A stretch of 64,000 nt of DNA from Kushneria avicenniae (GTDB lineage Bacteria > Pseudomonadota > Gammaproteobacteria > Pseudomonadales > Halomonadaceae), in contig NZ_FOLY01000007.1 in assembly GCF_900112585.1 (NCBI RefSeq), positions 62,001 through 126,000 of the forward strand. The letters run 5' to 3'. A program made the position numbers and the translations under genes. Below are positions 1-8,708 of the stretch, one piece after another (the stretch's first letter is position 1; each line of letters starts with the position of its first letter). Under the pieces are notes generated by a model. That model was not told the origin of the DNA, searched no databases, and saw nothing but the letters and a program-made list of their open reading frames with translations.

Positions 1-159
1 CGTGGTCCACGCGTTGAACGCAATGATCACGATGCCCATGAGCGCCCATAGCAGAAAGCTGCCATACCAGGCATGAACCCTTGAGAGCAGCGTAAAGGGC
101 ACCACAATGGCAATCATGATCAGCCCTGCCATGATGCCGGCCCAGCGTGACGTGGTCAT
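1..159 (-). CDS. Partial small membrane protein (3' end outside window)
   Basis: The first 53 codons of a minus-strand gene are visible, starting at an ATG (complement of 157-159) behind an AGAGGAA ribosome site. The peptide begins MTTSRWAGIMAGLIMIAIVV and has two hydrophobic stretches (about residues 8-24 and 33-50) separated by a short polar loop, as in a small inner-membrane protein. The frame is open to the window edge. The family is not recognised; small companion subunits of transporters look similar, but that is only a guess. Confidence 0.6.
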   Translation of the reverse strand, partial: MTTSRWAGIMAGLIMIAIVVPFTLLSRVHAWYGSFLLWALMGIVIIAFNAWTT

Positions 160-672
160 CCCGTTTCCTCTTGTTCGATGATCGGGCGCCAGCATAGCGC
201 GACACCCTTATGTTCGAAATAAGAAAAAGGGGGTATTTCCGCCTTTCTTCCGGCCGACGAGTGCCTGAAGAAAAGGCAGCGGGCTCGACAAGGTCGTGCG
301 CGCCGCCCGTTCGCACTACAGCGCGTTCCTGCCGATCATGTGGCTCGCAGGCTGGAGCGGCACCAGCTCGGCTAGCTCTGGTGCCAGGGGGCATGGCGCG
401 TCGGCGAACAGCCGTTCCAGCGAAATATCGATGGAAGTATTCCATGAGAGGGGATATGAAGGTCGTCCGCAGAGCTCATGGTCCTTGTTGACCCCGCTAT
501 GGCGGCGCTGAAATCATCCTGATGCCATCCATGTGCGACAAGCCTTTTCAAGGGACAGACCACGACAACCTGTCAGGCTCGAGATGGATTCAGAAAAAAC
601 GGGGGCTTTCCCCCGATAATGATCGCCTATGCTGTGTCAGTTATAGGCCGAACCGGAGTATCTATCCGCCAA
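160..672. other. Intergenic stretch with no supported gene
   Basis: About 500 bases between the partial membrane gene and the small hypothetical gene. Short open frames exist on both strands but none has a convincing ribosome site or a recognisable product. No terminator or repeat was seen. Confidence 0.4.
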
Positions 673-924
673 ATGCCCAGGTTCACGATCACTGTCGACA
701 CCGATGCCGTCGATCAAGCAAATGCTGTCGAAGCATGGCTCGATCGATGGCAGGACACGGCCGAGCACGTCTCCGATAATCTTGGCTGCGGCTGCTGCGT
801 GTCTATTTATCATGTCGAAGCGTCGCAAGAAGCATTGGCCGAGTTGCCAAATGACGTTGTCTCGCTGGGCGAATGGACAAAATGGTGCGCTGTTTTTCAG
901 GTTGTTGATCGCCGAGAGCCGTGA
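673..924 (+). CDS. Small hypothetical protein with Cys-rich GCGCC motif
   Basis: An 83-residue protein starting MPRFTITVDTDAVDQANAVE. It is acidic, has a GCGCCV cysteine cluster near its middle and ends in a Trp-rich stretch (GEWTKWCAVFQVV). An upstream in-frame ATG at 619 would add 18 residues; I prefer 673 because the extension looks non-native, although no strong ribosome site precedes either. The regular polar/hydrophobic pattern suggests a real folded protein. Function is not recognised. Confidence 0.45.
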   Translation: MPRFTITVDTDAVDQANAVEAWLDRWQDTAEHVSDNLGCGCCVSIYHVEASQEALAELPNDVVSLGEWTKWCAVFQVVDRREP

Positions 925-939
925 TGATGATGCGATCCC

Positions 940-1209
940 TCAGCGCAGCTGACTGTCCTTGCTGGCACGGCGATTGGCGCCCGAGCCTTTCGCCGCACGC
1001 CTATCCTCCTCGGCCTGACACGCCACACACAGTCTCACCCCGGGCACCAGCTCGCGTCGACGCTCGGGGATCGGCGCCTCGCAGGCCTCACAGAATTCAA
1101 GGCTTTCGCCGTGGTGCACCAGGCGGCTGCGCGCCCGGGCCACGCCCTCTTCCACGGTGTCGTCGATCTGATCCTGTACTGCGCCATCTCGTGTCCAGCC
1201 GCCGGCCAT
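940..1209 (-). CDS. DksA/TraR-type C4 zinc-finger protein (YbiI-like)
   Basis: An 89-residue protein. Four cysteines in two CxxC pairs (C40/C43 and C61/C64) form the C4 zinc finger of the DksA/TraR family. The N-terminal helix (residues 10-30) is short, as in YbiI and TraR, and lacks the long coiled coil of DksA. The start is the ATG at 1209 behind a GGGGGAG ribosome site; a longer upstream frame exists but has no such site. The tail is basic. Members of this family can act on RNA polymerase through its secondary channel, but for YbiI-like proteins the role is not established. It stands alone between unrelated genes. Confidence 0.8.
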   Translation of the reverse strand: MAGGWTRDGAVQDQIDDTVEEGVARARSRLVHHGESLEFCEACEAPIPERRRELVPGVRLCVACQAEEDRRAAKGSGANRRASKDSQLR

Positions 1210-1370
1210 GATACTCCCCCCTGATGCTGAAAAACCGGGCATTGAAGACTGTGCCGCGCCCGCGCCGATAAAGGCCCGGGCCACGCCACTCATGACCCTC
1301 AGCATAGCCCGGTTTCGCACCGTTCGGCAGTCCTTCGAAAGTCCCTCTTTCAAGAGCCTCTGATGCGGCG

Positions 1371-2429
1371 TTAGCCGCGTTCGGCCAGCTGCTCGCGACG
1401 CGCTTCGCCCTGGCGCTCCAGCATCCAGCCGGGGTATTCCGATGGCAGAGCACTCACGGCATCAAGCTTCGCCAGCTCCTCCGGCGTCAGCTGAATCTCG
1501 ATGGCGCCGAGATTGTCCTCCAGCTGCTCAAGGCGTTTGGCCCCGACGATCACGCTGGTCACCGCCGGCTGATGCAGCAGCCAGGCCAGCGCGATACGCG
1601 CCACCGACACCCCGCGCTCCTCGGCCATCGGTGCCATCGCCTCGATACAGTCAAAGGCACGCGAACGCTCGACCGGCGGGAAGTCGAAACTGGCGCGGCG
1701 CCCCTCGCCACCGCTCTCGTCGCGGCGATACTTGCCGCTGAGCAGACCACCGGCCAGCGGGCTCCAGACCATCAGGCCGAGGCGTTCGCTTTCCAGCATG
1801 GGGATCAGCTCCCGCTCCAGGTCGCGCCCGGCCAGGGTGTAGTAGGCCTGCAGCGACTCAAAGCGATGCCAGCCGTTGTGTTTCGCAATCCCCTGCGCCT
1901 TCATGATCTGCCAGGCGGCCCAGTTGGAGACGCCGATATAGCGCACATGACCGTGCTCCACCAGCGTATGCAGGGCACGCACCGTCTCCTCGATCGGCGT
2001 GGCCGGATCAAAGCCGTGAATCTGATAGAGATCGATATGATCAAGCTGCAGCCGCTTCAGGCTCGCCTTGACGCCTTCCATGATGTGATAGCGCGAGGCG
2101 CCGCGGCTGTTGACCGCTGCGCCACCGGGGGGCTGATCACCGCCGGTCGGACCGAACACCTTGGTGGCGACCACCACGTCATCGCGATTGACACCGAGAT
2201 TTTTCAGCGCCTGACCGGTCATCACCTCGGACTGACCCTGCGAATAGACATCGGCGGTATCGATGAAATTGATGCCCGCCTCCAGCGCCCGACCCATCAA
2301 TTGATCAGTATCGGACTGCCGCAGATCGCCGATGCGGCTCCAGAGGTCCCCCTGACCGCCGAAGGTCATGGTGCCGAGACAGAGCTGTGAAACGAAAAGG
2401 CCGGTATCGCCCAGTTTGCGGTAACGCAT
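1371..2429 (-). CDS. Aldo/keto reductase
   Basis: A 352-residue aldo/keto reductase of the bacterial AKR type that reduces aldehydes or ketones with NADPH. The catalytic tetrad is visible: D57 and Y62 in IDTADVYS, K90 in VATKVF and H138 in YQIHGF. The C-terminal NADPH-binding segment (VIVGAKRLEQLEDNLGA) is present. The start at 2429 is set by a GGGAGAGA ribosome site; the open frame continues upstream without one. It is divergent from an AraC-type regulator 160 bp away, a common arrangement in which the regulator controls the reductase. The substrate cannot be told from sequence. Confidence 0.88.
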   Translation of the reverse strand: MRYRKLGDTGLFVSQLCLGTMTFGGQGDLWSRIGDLRQSDTDQLMGRALEAGINFIDTADVYSQGQSEVMTGQALKNLGVNRDDVVVATKVFGPTGGDQPPGGAAVNSRGASRYHIMEGVKASLKRLQLDHIDLYQIHGFDPATPIEETVRALHTLVEHGHVRYIGVSNWAAWQIMKAQGIAKHNGWHRFESLQAYYTLAGRDLERELIPMLESERLGLMVWSPLAGGLLSGKYRRDESGGEGRRASFDFPPVERSRAFDCIEAMAPMAEERGVSVARIALAWLLHQPAVTSVIVGAKRLEQLEDNLGAIEIQLTPEELAKLDAVSALPSEYPGWMLERQGEARREQLAERG

Positions 2430-2590
2430 GCTGTTCTCTCCCATAAAGGCGTGTCGTATGACTGCCCTGATAGTGTGGCCGCCCCCTCCCTGCCGTGCTG
2501 TCACGATAGGCCGCCATACTTGCCCATTTCTGCCGGATACTGGCTGGCCAATCCGCACAGCGTTAGTCTCTCAAAACGCATTGCCACCTC

Positions 2591-3574
2591 ATGAGCGCCG
2601 TCATGCCCCCTTCGCCCTGCGCTACAGCGCCTGCTTCTGCCCCGGCACCTGCCGCTGCGATCGCTGCCATGCGTGGCGAGCTGATCGAATGGCTCGATCG
2701 TCTGAGCAACGGCCATGACGGCAAGCACGCCACGGCCATCGCCGGGCTGACCATCAACCGCATGAGCGCCCCGCAGCCCCCGCAGCACGTCATTCAGACG
2801 CCCGCCTTCAGCGTCATCGCTCAGGGCCACAAGCAGCTGTCGCTGGGCCAGGCCCACCACACCTATGATCCGATGCACTACATGGTGTCGGCCGTCAATC
2901 TCCCGGTGATGGCCTGTGTAGACGGTGCCACCCCGGATCGGCCCTATCTGGGGCTGCGGCTTGATCTGGACATCGCCCTGCTCGAGCGCCTGGTGCATGA
3001 GATGCCGCTGCCCCGAATGGACACGGACGACCCCGGGCACGGCCTGCAGGTCGAACAGCTGGAAGCACCGCTGCTGGACGCCGTGCTTCGGCTGCTGCGA
3101 CTGCTGGAAACGCCTGAAGATATCGCCGTTCTGGCGCCCATGGTGCAGCGCGAGATTCTCTATCGGCTGCTGAGCGGCACTCGAGGCGCAGCGCTGAGTC
3201 GCATCGCCCTGCGCGACAGTCATGCCGGTCGCGTACGTGCCGCCACGGCCCTGCTGCGCGAGCGGTTTGATCAGACGGTGAGCATGACGGCGCTGGCACG
3301 CGAGGTGCACATGAGCGTCTCCACCCTGCACCATCATTTCCGCGCCGTGACCGCCATGAGTCCGCTGCAGTTTCAAAAACGCGTGCGGCTCGAGGAGGCG
3401 CGCCGGCTGCTGCTGGGCGGCGGGCTGGACATCACCGCCATTGCCGGGCAGGTGGGCTACGAAAGCCCGTCCCAGTTCAGCCGTGAATACCGCCGCCTGT
3501 TCGGGGATTCACCGCGCGCGGATCGCCGCCGCTGGCTGGAGCAGGGTATGAGTGCGGGCACCGTTATCCGCTAG
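2591..3574 (+). CDS. AraC family transcriptional regulator (AraC_N type)
   Basis: A 327-residue regulator. The N-terminal part (about 40-200) matches the AraC_N-type effector domain with its phrase FSVIAQGHKQLSLG; the C-terminal part (about 215-315) holds two helix-turn-helix units, including SVSTLHHHFRAVTAMSPLQFQK and the family signature GYESPSQFSREYRRLFG. The first 25 residues are Ala/Pro-rich and the start could lie at a later Met. It is divergent from the aldo/keto reductase, its likely target. Its 3' end overlaps the convergent MocR gene by 11 bp. Confidence 0.88.
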   Translation: MSAVMPPSPCATAPASAPAPAAAIAAMRGELIEWLDRLSNGHDGKHATAIAGLTINRMSAPQPPQHVIQTPAFSVIAQGHKQLSLGQAHHTYDPMHYMVSAVNLPVMACVDGATPDRPYLGLRLDLDIALLERLVHEMPLPRMDTDDPGHGLQVEQLEAPLLDAVLRLLRLLETPEDIAVLAPMVQREILYRLLSGTRGAALSRIALRDSHAGRVRAATALLRERFDQTVSMTALAREVHMSVSTLHHHFRAVTAMSPLQFQKRVRLEEARRLLLGGGLDITAIAGQVGYESPSQFSREYRRLFGDSPRADRRRWLEQGMSAGTVIR

Positions 3575-5003
3575 CCGGGGCGGCGCTGTCGATCCACGCC
3601 TGCGCCAGCCAGCCCCCGGCCCGTGCGATCTCCACCTCGGGGCTTCCGGCGTACCCCAGCACCAGACCGGGTTCGGGCCGGTCTCCCAGAAAATACCCCG
3701 ACAGCGGCGAGAGCGCGATGCCCTGCCTGCGCCCGGCCTCGACCAGCGTCCGCTCCTGGCCGAGGCTGTCCAGCCCGGCCAGCAGGTGCATGCCGGCATG
3801 GCCCTCGGAGAGCGTCATGCCGCGTGCCACGGCCGGCGCCAGCGCCTCGCGCAGCGCTGCCTGCCGGGACCGATACGCCCGTCGCATACGCGCCACGTGA
3901 CGGGAAAAATGCCCCTGATCGATAAACTCGGCCAGTGCGGCCTGCGCCACATACTGCCCCTCCCGATGGAACCTGGCATTGGCGCGCCTGAAGGGCTCGA
4001 CCAGCGCCAGCGGCAGCACCAGATAACCAAGCCGCAGCCCCGGATAAAGCACCTTGCTAAAAGTGCCCACATAAATGACCGGGGCCTGATCCACCAGCCC
4101 CTGAAGCGAGGCCAGTGGTGGCGAGCTGTAGCGAAACTCGCTGTCGTAATCGTCCTCGATGATCCAGGCGCCCCGATCCCGGGCCGCCTTCAGAAGCGCC
4201 AGCCGCCGCGCCAGAGTCAGCGTGATGCCGCTGGGATACTGATGCGACGGCGTCACGTAAATCAGCTTGGGGCCGGGCCCGTCGGGGACGCACTGCAAAT
4301 CGATGCCATCGGCATCCACCGGTACCGGCACCAGCGACAGACCCGCCGCCGTCAACGCGACCTGAGCGCCGGCGTAGCCGGGCTCCTCGACCCAGGCGTG
4401 ATCCCCCGGGTCAGCCAGCAGCCGCGCGATCAACTCGAAACCCTGCTGCGCCCCCTGGGTAATCAGGATCTGCCCGGGCGTACAGCGCACCGAACGCGAC
4501 AGCCGCAGATAGTCACACAGAGCCGTTTTCAGTTCCGCCACGCCGCCGTCACCCTGATAGGCCAGCCACGCTTCGGGGGCGCGCTGCTGATGACGGCGCA
4601 GCAGGCGCTGCCACTGCTCGCGCGGGAAGAGATCCAGCGCCGGGATACCGGGCGCAAAAGTGCTATGAGGACCACCTGACGGGGCGCAGGCGGCCAGAAG
4701 ATGATCGCCTCGCCGCGAGAGCTGCGCATTTTCAGAGGCGGCGGGCGCGTCATGACGCGTCTCGGCCAGCGACAGGCTCGCCACGAACAGCCCGGCGCCG
4801 GGCCGTGTCACGACAAACCCTTCTGCCGCCAGCCGGTCCAGCGCCGCCAGTGCCGTGTTGCGACCGATGTTCAGCTCACGTGCCAGCTGCCGGGAAGACG
4901 GCAGCGCCTCTCCAGAGGCCAGTTCGCCGGACTCGATCCAGCCGCGCAGGGCGATGTACAGCTGCTGACTCAGCCCCTGATCTTTCTGCGGCGTCAGGCG
5001 CAT
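3564..5003 (-). CDS. MocR/PdxR-type GntR-aminotransferase regulator
   Basis: A 479-residue fusion of a GntR winged helix (residues 8-75, with GEALPSSRQLARELNIGRNT) and a fold-type I aminotransferase domain. The PLP-binding region is complete, including WIIEDDYDSEFRY and the lysine in GTFSKVLYPGLRLGYL. Such proteins sense PLP or amino compounds and control neighbouring genes. The frame stays open to a GTG at 5105, but a TATAAT box lies only about 15 bp upstream of that GTG, so I prefer the ATG at 5003. It is divergent from the GNAT-GNAT-PaiB operon, its probable target. Confidence 0.88.
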   Translation of the reverse strand: MRLTPQKDQGLSQQLYIALRGWIESGELASGEALPSSRQLARELNIGRNTALAALDRLAAEGFVVTRPGAGLFVASLSLAETRHDAPAASENAQLSRRGDHLLAACAPSGGPHSTFAPGIPALDLFPREQWQRLLRRHQQRAPEAWLAYQGDGGVAELKTALCDYLRLSRSVRCTPGQILITQGAQQGFELIARLLADPGDHAWVEEPGYAGAQVALTAAGLSLVPVPVDADGIDLQCVPDGPGPKLIYVTPSHQYPSGITLTLARRLALLKAARDRGAWIIEDDYDSEFRYSSPPLASLQGLVDQAPVIYVGTFSKVLYPGLRLGYLVLPLALVEPFRRANARFHREGQYVAQAALAEFIDQGHFSRHVARMRRAYRSRQAALREALAPAVARGMTLSEGHAGMHLLAGLDSLGQERTLVEAGRRQGIALSPLSGYFLGDRPEPGLVLGYAGSPEVEIARAGGWLAQAWIDSAAPASG

Positions 5004-5106
5004 GGTCAACGCATCCACCACCCAGCCGGTACGTGCAAGTCGACTCAACCGGTCCCCCTGATTTTCTCGAAACTGGCGCTTATGGAAGAACCAGTATGCG
5101 GTCACG

Positions 5107-5125
5107 ATGACGATTCGTCATTATA
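5107..5125 (-). promoter_or_regulatory. Palindromic operator overlapping a -10 box between mocR and the GNAT operon
   Basis: ATGACGATTCGTCAT (5107-5121) is a perfect 7+1+7 inverted repeat. It overlaps a minus-strand TATAAT box (complement of 5120-5125) that would transcribe the MocR gene. The site lies 18 bp before the ATG of the first acetyltransferase. The geometry suggests a repressor site controlling one or both divergent transcripts. MocR itself is the obvious candidate ligand, though known MocR sites are often direct repeats. Confidence 0.5.
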
Positions 5126-5138
5126 CCCCGGAGGCCTC

Positions 5139-5597
5139 ATGTCCACTGTACGACCCGCCACGCTCCCGGATCTGGAGGCTTTGACCCCACTGCTGGACGG
5201 CTATCGCGTGTTCTATCAGCAAGCCAGTGATGAAGCGGCCTGCCGCGCCTTTCTTCAAAAGCGTCTTGAGCAGGGCGACTCGCATCTGCTGGTTCACGAT
5301 GCCGGCCACGGCCTGGAAGGCTTCGTGCAGCTCTATCCGCTGCTCTCAACGGTGGGCCTTGCCTCGCGCTGGCTGCTCAATGACCTGTTCGTGGCCCCGA
5401 AGGCGCGCGGTCGCGGTATTGGACAGGCGCTGATGCAGGCCGCCGCAGACGTGGCCCGGGCGCACAATGTGCCCTCGCTGATGCTGCGCACCCAGACCCA
5501 CAACGATGCCGCAAAAGCGCTGTATGAATCGCTGGGCTGGCAAAAAAATGGTGATTTCGACACCTATACGCTGACCCTGCCGGAGACAGGATCATGA
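5139..5597 (+). CDS. GNAT N-acetyltransferase
   Basis: A 152-residue single-domain GNAT acetyltransferase. The acetyl-CoA pyrophosphate loop is seen as FVAPKARGRGIGQALM (about residues 85-100), followed by the C-terminal NDAAKALYESLGWQK motif. The start at 5139 follows a GGAGG ribosome site; the open frame runs much further upstream through the regulator gene and is not coding there. It is first in an operon with a second acetyltransferase (4-bp overlap) and a PaiB-type protein. The Bacillus paiAB pair (polyamine acetyltransferase plus FMN-binding protein) suggests polyamine or amine acetylation, but that is inference. Confidence 0.88.
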   Translation: MSTVRPATLPDLEALTPLLDGYRVFYQQASDEAACRAFLQKRLEQGDSHLLVHDAGHGLEGFVQLYPLLSTVGLASRWLLNDLFVAPKARGRGIGQALMQAAADVARAHNVPSLMLRTQTHNDAAKALYESLGWQKNGDFDTYTLTLPETGS

Positions 5598-6313
5598 CGC
5601 CCCTGCTCACGCCTGCGAACACCCCGGTGGGTCATCCGTTAGCGGGCTGGCAACCACCGCCGTCACCCAGTCATGACACCCTGACCGGGCGCTACTGCCG
5701 GGTGGCACCGCTGAACGTGACGTCACACGGCGACGCACTGTTCAACGCCTGGCAGGCGGATGCCCCTTCACGCTGGGTCTATCTCGGCGGGCGCCCCTTC
5801 GATGACCGGGACGGCTGTCTTGAATGGCTGTCGCATCGGGCCATCTCCCACGATCCGATGTTCATGGCGCTCATCAACCTGGAGCGAGATCAAGCGCTGG
5901 GCGTGGCGGCCTGGCTCGACATTGCCCCCGAGCACGGCACCATTGAACTGGGACACCTGAGCTTTTCCGGACAGATGGCGCGTACCCGGATGGCCACCAA
6001 AGCCCTGCACCTGCTGATCGATCACGCCTTTTCACTGGGCTATCGCCGCGTGGCGTGGAAATGCGATGCACTCAATGCGCCGTCACAACGCGCCGCCAGT
6101 CGACTCGGGTTCCGTTTTGAAGGCATTTTCCGACAGCATCGCGTGGTGTGCGGACGCAACCGCGACACGGCCTGGTATGCCCTGCTGGATCACGAATGGC
6201 CGGCCATGGCGCGGGCGCACAGGCAGTGGCCGATGCCGGACAACTTCGATGATACGGGCCGGCAGCGCGTCGCGCTGTCGGTGCTGACGGCACACGAAGC
6301 ACAGGGAGCATAG
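5594..6313 (+). CDS. RimJ/RimL-type GNAT acetyltransferase
   Basis: A 239-residue acetyltransferase of the RimJ/RimL subgroup. It has the N-terminal phrase PLNVTSHGDALFNAW, a central strand region IELGHLSFSGQMARTRMATKA and the C-terminal RVAWKCDALNAPSQRAASRLGFRFEGIFRQH typical of this subgroup. Its ATG overlaps the stop of the preceding acetyltransferase (ATGA), so the two are translationally coupled. Substrates of stand-alone RimJ/L-like enzymes are usually protein N-termini or small amines; none can be assigned here. Confidence 0.87.
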   Translation: MTPLLTPANTPVGHPLAGWQPPPSPSHDTLTGRYCRVAPLNVTSHGDALFNAWQADAPSRWVYLGGRPFDDRDGCLEWLSHRAISHDPMFMALINLERDQALGVAAWLDIAPEHGTIELGHLSFSGQMARTRMATKALHLLIDHAFSLGYRRVAWKCDALNAPSQRAASRLGFRFEGIFRQHRVVCGRNRDTAWYALLDHEWPAMARAHRQWPMPDNFDDTGRQRVALSVLTAHEAQGA

Positions 6314-6315
6314 TC

Positions 6316-6942
6316 ATGTATCTGCCTCGTCACTTTCAGATGGAAAATGCCCGGACAAAGCACGCCCTGATGGATCGCTACCCCTTTGCCACGCTCGTGA
6401 CCGTCACCGACGGCGTCATCGACGCCAATCCGCTGCCGCTGTTGCTGAATCCTCATCGAGGTCACCATGGCGTACTCGAAGGCCATATCGCCCGCGCCAA
6501 CCCGCTTGTCCGGCAGTCGCCCGAAAGGGCCATGGCGCTGTTTCACGGCCCCGACAGTTACATCACACCGAACTGGTATCCGGCCAGGCGCGCCCATGGC
6601 CGGGTCGTACCGACCTGGCACTATCTGAGCGTTCAGGCACACGGCACGCTTCGGTTGATCGAGGACCCGGACTGGCTGCGAACGCATGTGGCCGAGCTGA
6701 CTGCGCGCTTCGAGCGCGAACAGACCACGCCCTGGTCAATCGAGGACGCACCGCGGGATTACATTGATGGCCTGTGCCGGGCGATTGCAGGGATTGAGCT
6801 TCGCATCGAACGTCTGGTCGGCAAGCACAAGGCGGCCCAGCACAAGGATGCAGCAACACAGCGTGCGGTACTTGATGGGCTGATGGCCGAGGGATGGCGC
6901 GAGGAGGAAGCGGGCTGGCTGAGCGGACTGTCAAGGCCCTGA
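6316..6942 (+). CDS. paiB: PaiB-type FMN-binding negative transcriptional regulator
   Basis: A 208-residue protein matching the PaiB family throughout: MYLPRHF at the start, FATLVTVTDG and NPLPLLLNP in the split-barrel, FHGPDSYITPNWYP, VPTWHYLSVQAHG, and the C-terminal IAGIELRIERLVGKHK. PaiB proteins bind a flavin-like cofactor in a split-barrel fold and were described as negative regulators of sporulation and protease genes in Bacillus. It follows the second acetyltransferase after 2 bp and is the last gene of the operon, recalling paiAB. Confidence 0.88.
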   Translation: MYLPRHFQMENARTKHALMDRYPFATLVTVTDGVIDANPLPLLLNPHRGHHGVLEGHIARANPLVRQSPERAMALFHGPDSYITPNWYPARRAHGRVVPTWHYLSVQAHGTLRLIEDPDWLRTHVAELTARFEREQTTPWSIEDAPRDYIDGLCRAIAGIELRIERLVGKHKAAQHKDAATQRAVLDGLMAEGWREEEAGWLSGLSRP

Positions 6943-7044
6943 AAAAGTGTGCCAGCTTCCACCAAGACTCTGCTCGGGTCTCTGAGTCGCTGGCGGGCTC
7001 ATTCCCGAAAATGCCGAGTATCGGGCGGCATCACTGCTGTCTTC

Positions 7045-8046
7045 TCAAAAGGCACGCCGTGTTTTTACCCAGGTATACATGTTTGAAACGGCCGGAGAGA
7101 TAAAAAGCAGTCTGGTTTTTTTCGGCAACTGCACCTGGCAGCGCTTCAAGTAAGGCGTCACTTTCTGCCTCATGGCTTTCAAAGGCACAATAGAACCAAC
7201 ATAACCATACGTCAGATTGACACATATCTTGTAAAACAACATGGTCTGCGCAGCCAGCAACACCAGCATCTTTCTTTTAACAGGATCCGCTTCCTGTTCT
7301 GCTGCCTCCAGATAGCATCTTATATGCTCGGCAACATGATGTGTGTCAGTACTATCAATGTTCGTGCTAATGCTTTGTAAATTACGGCGATAATGAATCA
7401 GCGCCTTTTCCGTCGCATTAATGCGCCTGGCACGTAACACGGCAAAGGGAGTGACCATCAGATCTTCATATCGTTTCCCTTCCGGAAAAACCAGTCCATC
7501 GAAAAGAGAGGTCCTAAAAATTCGGCTCCAGAGATACCATTTGGAAGTAGTAAAAATGGTCCTAAAATGTGACTCCTGCAACTCACCCTGATAATTACCC
7601 AACGCATTATAAGTAACCGGATGATTACTCTGATTGCCCTGATCATCGACCTGAAATGAAAAAGCGTTAAATTCGATCAGGTCAAAGTCCCCTTCGTCAA
7701 CCATTTGTTTGACGACCCGATAATATTGCTCTGACCAGAAGTCATCACCATCAAGAAAGGTTACCCAAGGGGTCGTCACCATCCTGATTGCTCGATTGCG
7801 TACGGCACTTATCCCCCTATTGTTCTGGCTGATGACTTCGACCTGGTTTTTAACGTCAGGGTAATTATTCAGACAGCCTTCAATGCATTCGAGTGTGTTG
7901 TCGGTAGAGCCATCGTTGATGATCAGGACCTTGACGCCGTGATCAACCTGGGAAAGCATTGATGAAAGCGTCTGCTCGATCCATTCGGCCGTGTTCCAGG
8001 CGGCCACGATAACAGTGAGCCACTGTCCCTTCTGCGCTTGAGCCAT
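7045..8046 (-). CDS. Family 2 glycosyltransferase
   Basis: A 333-residue GT-A fold glycosyltransferase. The nucleotide-binding start (LTVIVAAWNTAEWIEQTL), the IINDGSTDNT motif and the metal-binding FLDGDDFW (DxD-type) lie in the first 110 residues. The C-terminal third is less conserved and may be a membrane-association or acceptor region. It would transfer a sugar in surface polysaccharide synthesis, but no other such gene is nearby. Base composition is clearly more AT-rich than in the neighbours and the upstream region is extremely AT-rich, as often seen for horizontally moved surface-glycan genes. Confidence 0.85.
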   Translation of the reverse strand: MAQAQKGQWLTVIVAAWNTAEWIEQTLSSMLSQVDHGVKVLIINDGSTDNTLECIEGCLNNYPDVKNQVEVISQNNRGISAVRNRAIRMVTTPWVTFLDGDDFWSEQYYRVVKQMVDEGDFDLIEFNAFSFQVDDQGNQSNHPVTYNALGNYQGELQESHFRTIFTTSKWYLWSRIFRTSLFDGLVFPEGKRYEDLMVTPFAVLRARRINATEKALIHYRRNLQSISTNIDSTDTHHVAEHIRCYLEAAEQEADPVKRKMLVLLAAQTMLFYKICVNLTYGYVGSIVPLKAMRQKVTPYLKRCQVQLPKKTRLLFISPAVSNMYTWVKTRRAF

Positions 8047-8708
8047 ATTATTCTCCAGCTCGTCATTAACGTTATTTAAATCGAGATTAATTTAGGCTGA
8101 CTTACTGTTTTGTGCAAAAACGATCAATCCTCATAGACTTTTCGAGAACGGCATATCAAATCATGATTCGAAACCACCACAACAATTTAAGCATTAATTA
8201 AACCAAAACCAAAACCGAAACCGAAAAAATGGCAAAAATAGCGACACAATTAATTAAAACCTCTGATCATTCATTATTAGCACTAAACCAGCATAACAAC
8301 ACCAAGATTTTATTTAATAGCACTTACATAAATGCCATGGCCGTTTACCAACACAATCACAAAGCTGTCATCTTCAATTACCTATAAAATATCTGCCCCT
8401 TGTTCAATCCTTGAGGCATGACATTGCTGATTTTATCCTCCCGTTGCCAGCTGTTCGCGGGGCAGTAGCCGGTCATGACGGTTTGATGTCATCAACGATA
8501 TCGACCGTGCCTGATCGCATTTACCCCGTACCGGAAATGAATCAGCAGGTCGGGTTCACAGGAGCGGCAAGTCATTTGCAACGTGGCCGAGCGGTGATTC
8601 GGGTTCCTGAACGGAGCTTCGCTGATGTCCGAATCGGTGGGCAACAGGTCATTGCCGACATCGCGTCCTGATCGCAGACTCCAGTGATCTGCTCACGAGG
8701 GCCACGGG
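8047..8708. other. AT-rich intergenic region with AAAACC-type repeats
   Basis: About 660 bases without a supported gene. The part from 8050 to 8400 is strongly AT-rich and includes a run of AAACC/AAAACC-like units around 8200-8229. From 8400 on the composition returns to normal; an open frame at 8411-8671 has no ribosome site or recognisable product and may be a gene remnant. The AT-rich part would hold the promoter of the glycosyltransferase gene. Confidence 0.5.

Noticed and set aside
1572-2390. A 272-codon open frame opposite the aldo/keto reductase
   Set aside because: Antisense shadow; the reductase frame has the full catalytic tetrad and a ribosome site.
8411-8671. An 86-codon open frame before the GlxA-type regulator
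   Set aside because: No ribosome site, no family resemblance and composition like an eroded region; mentioned only as a possible remnant.
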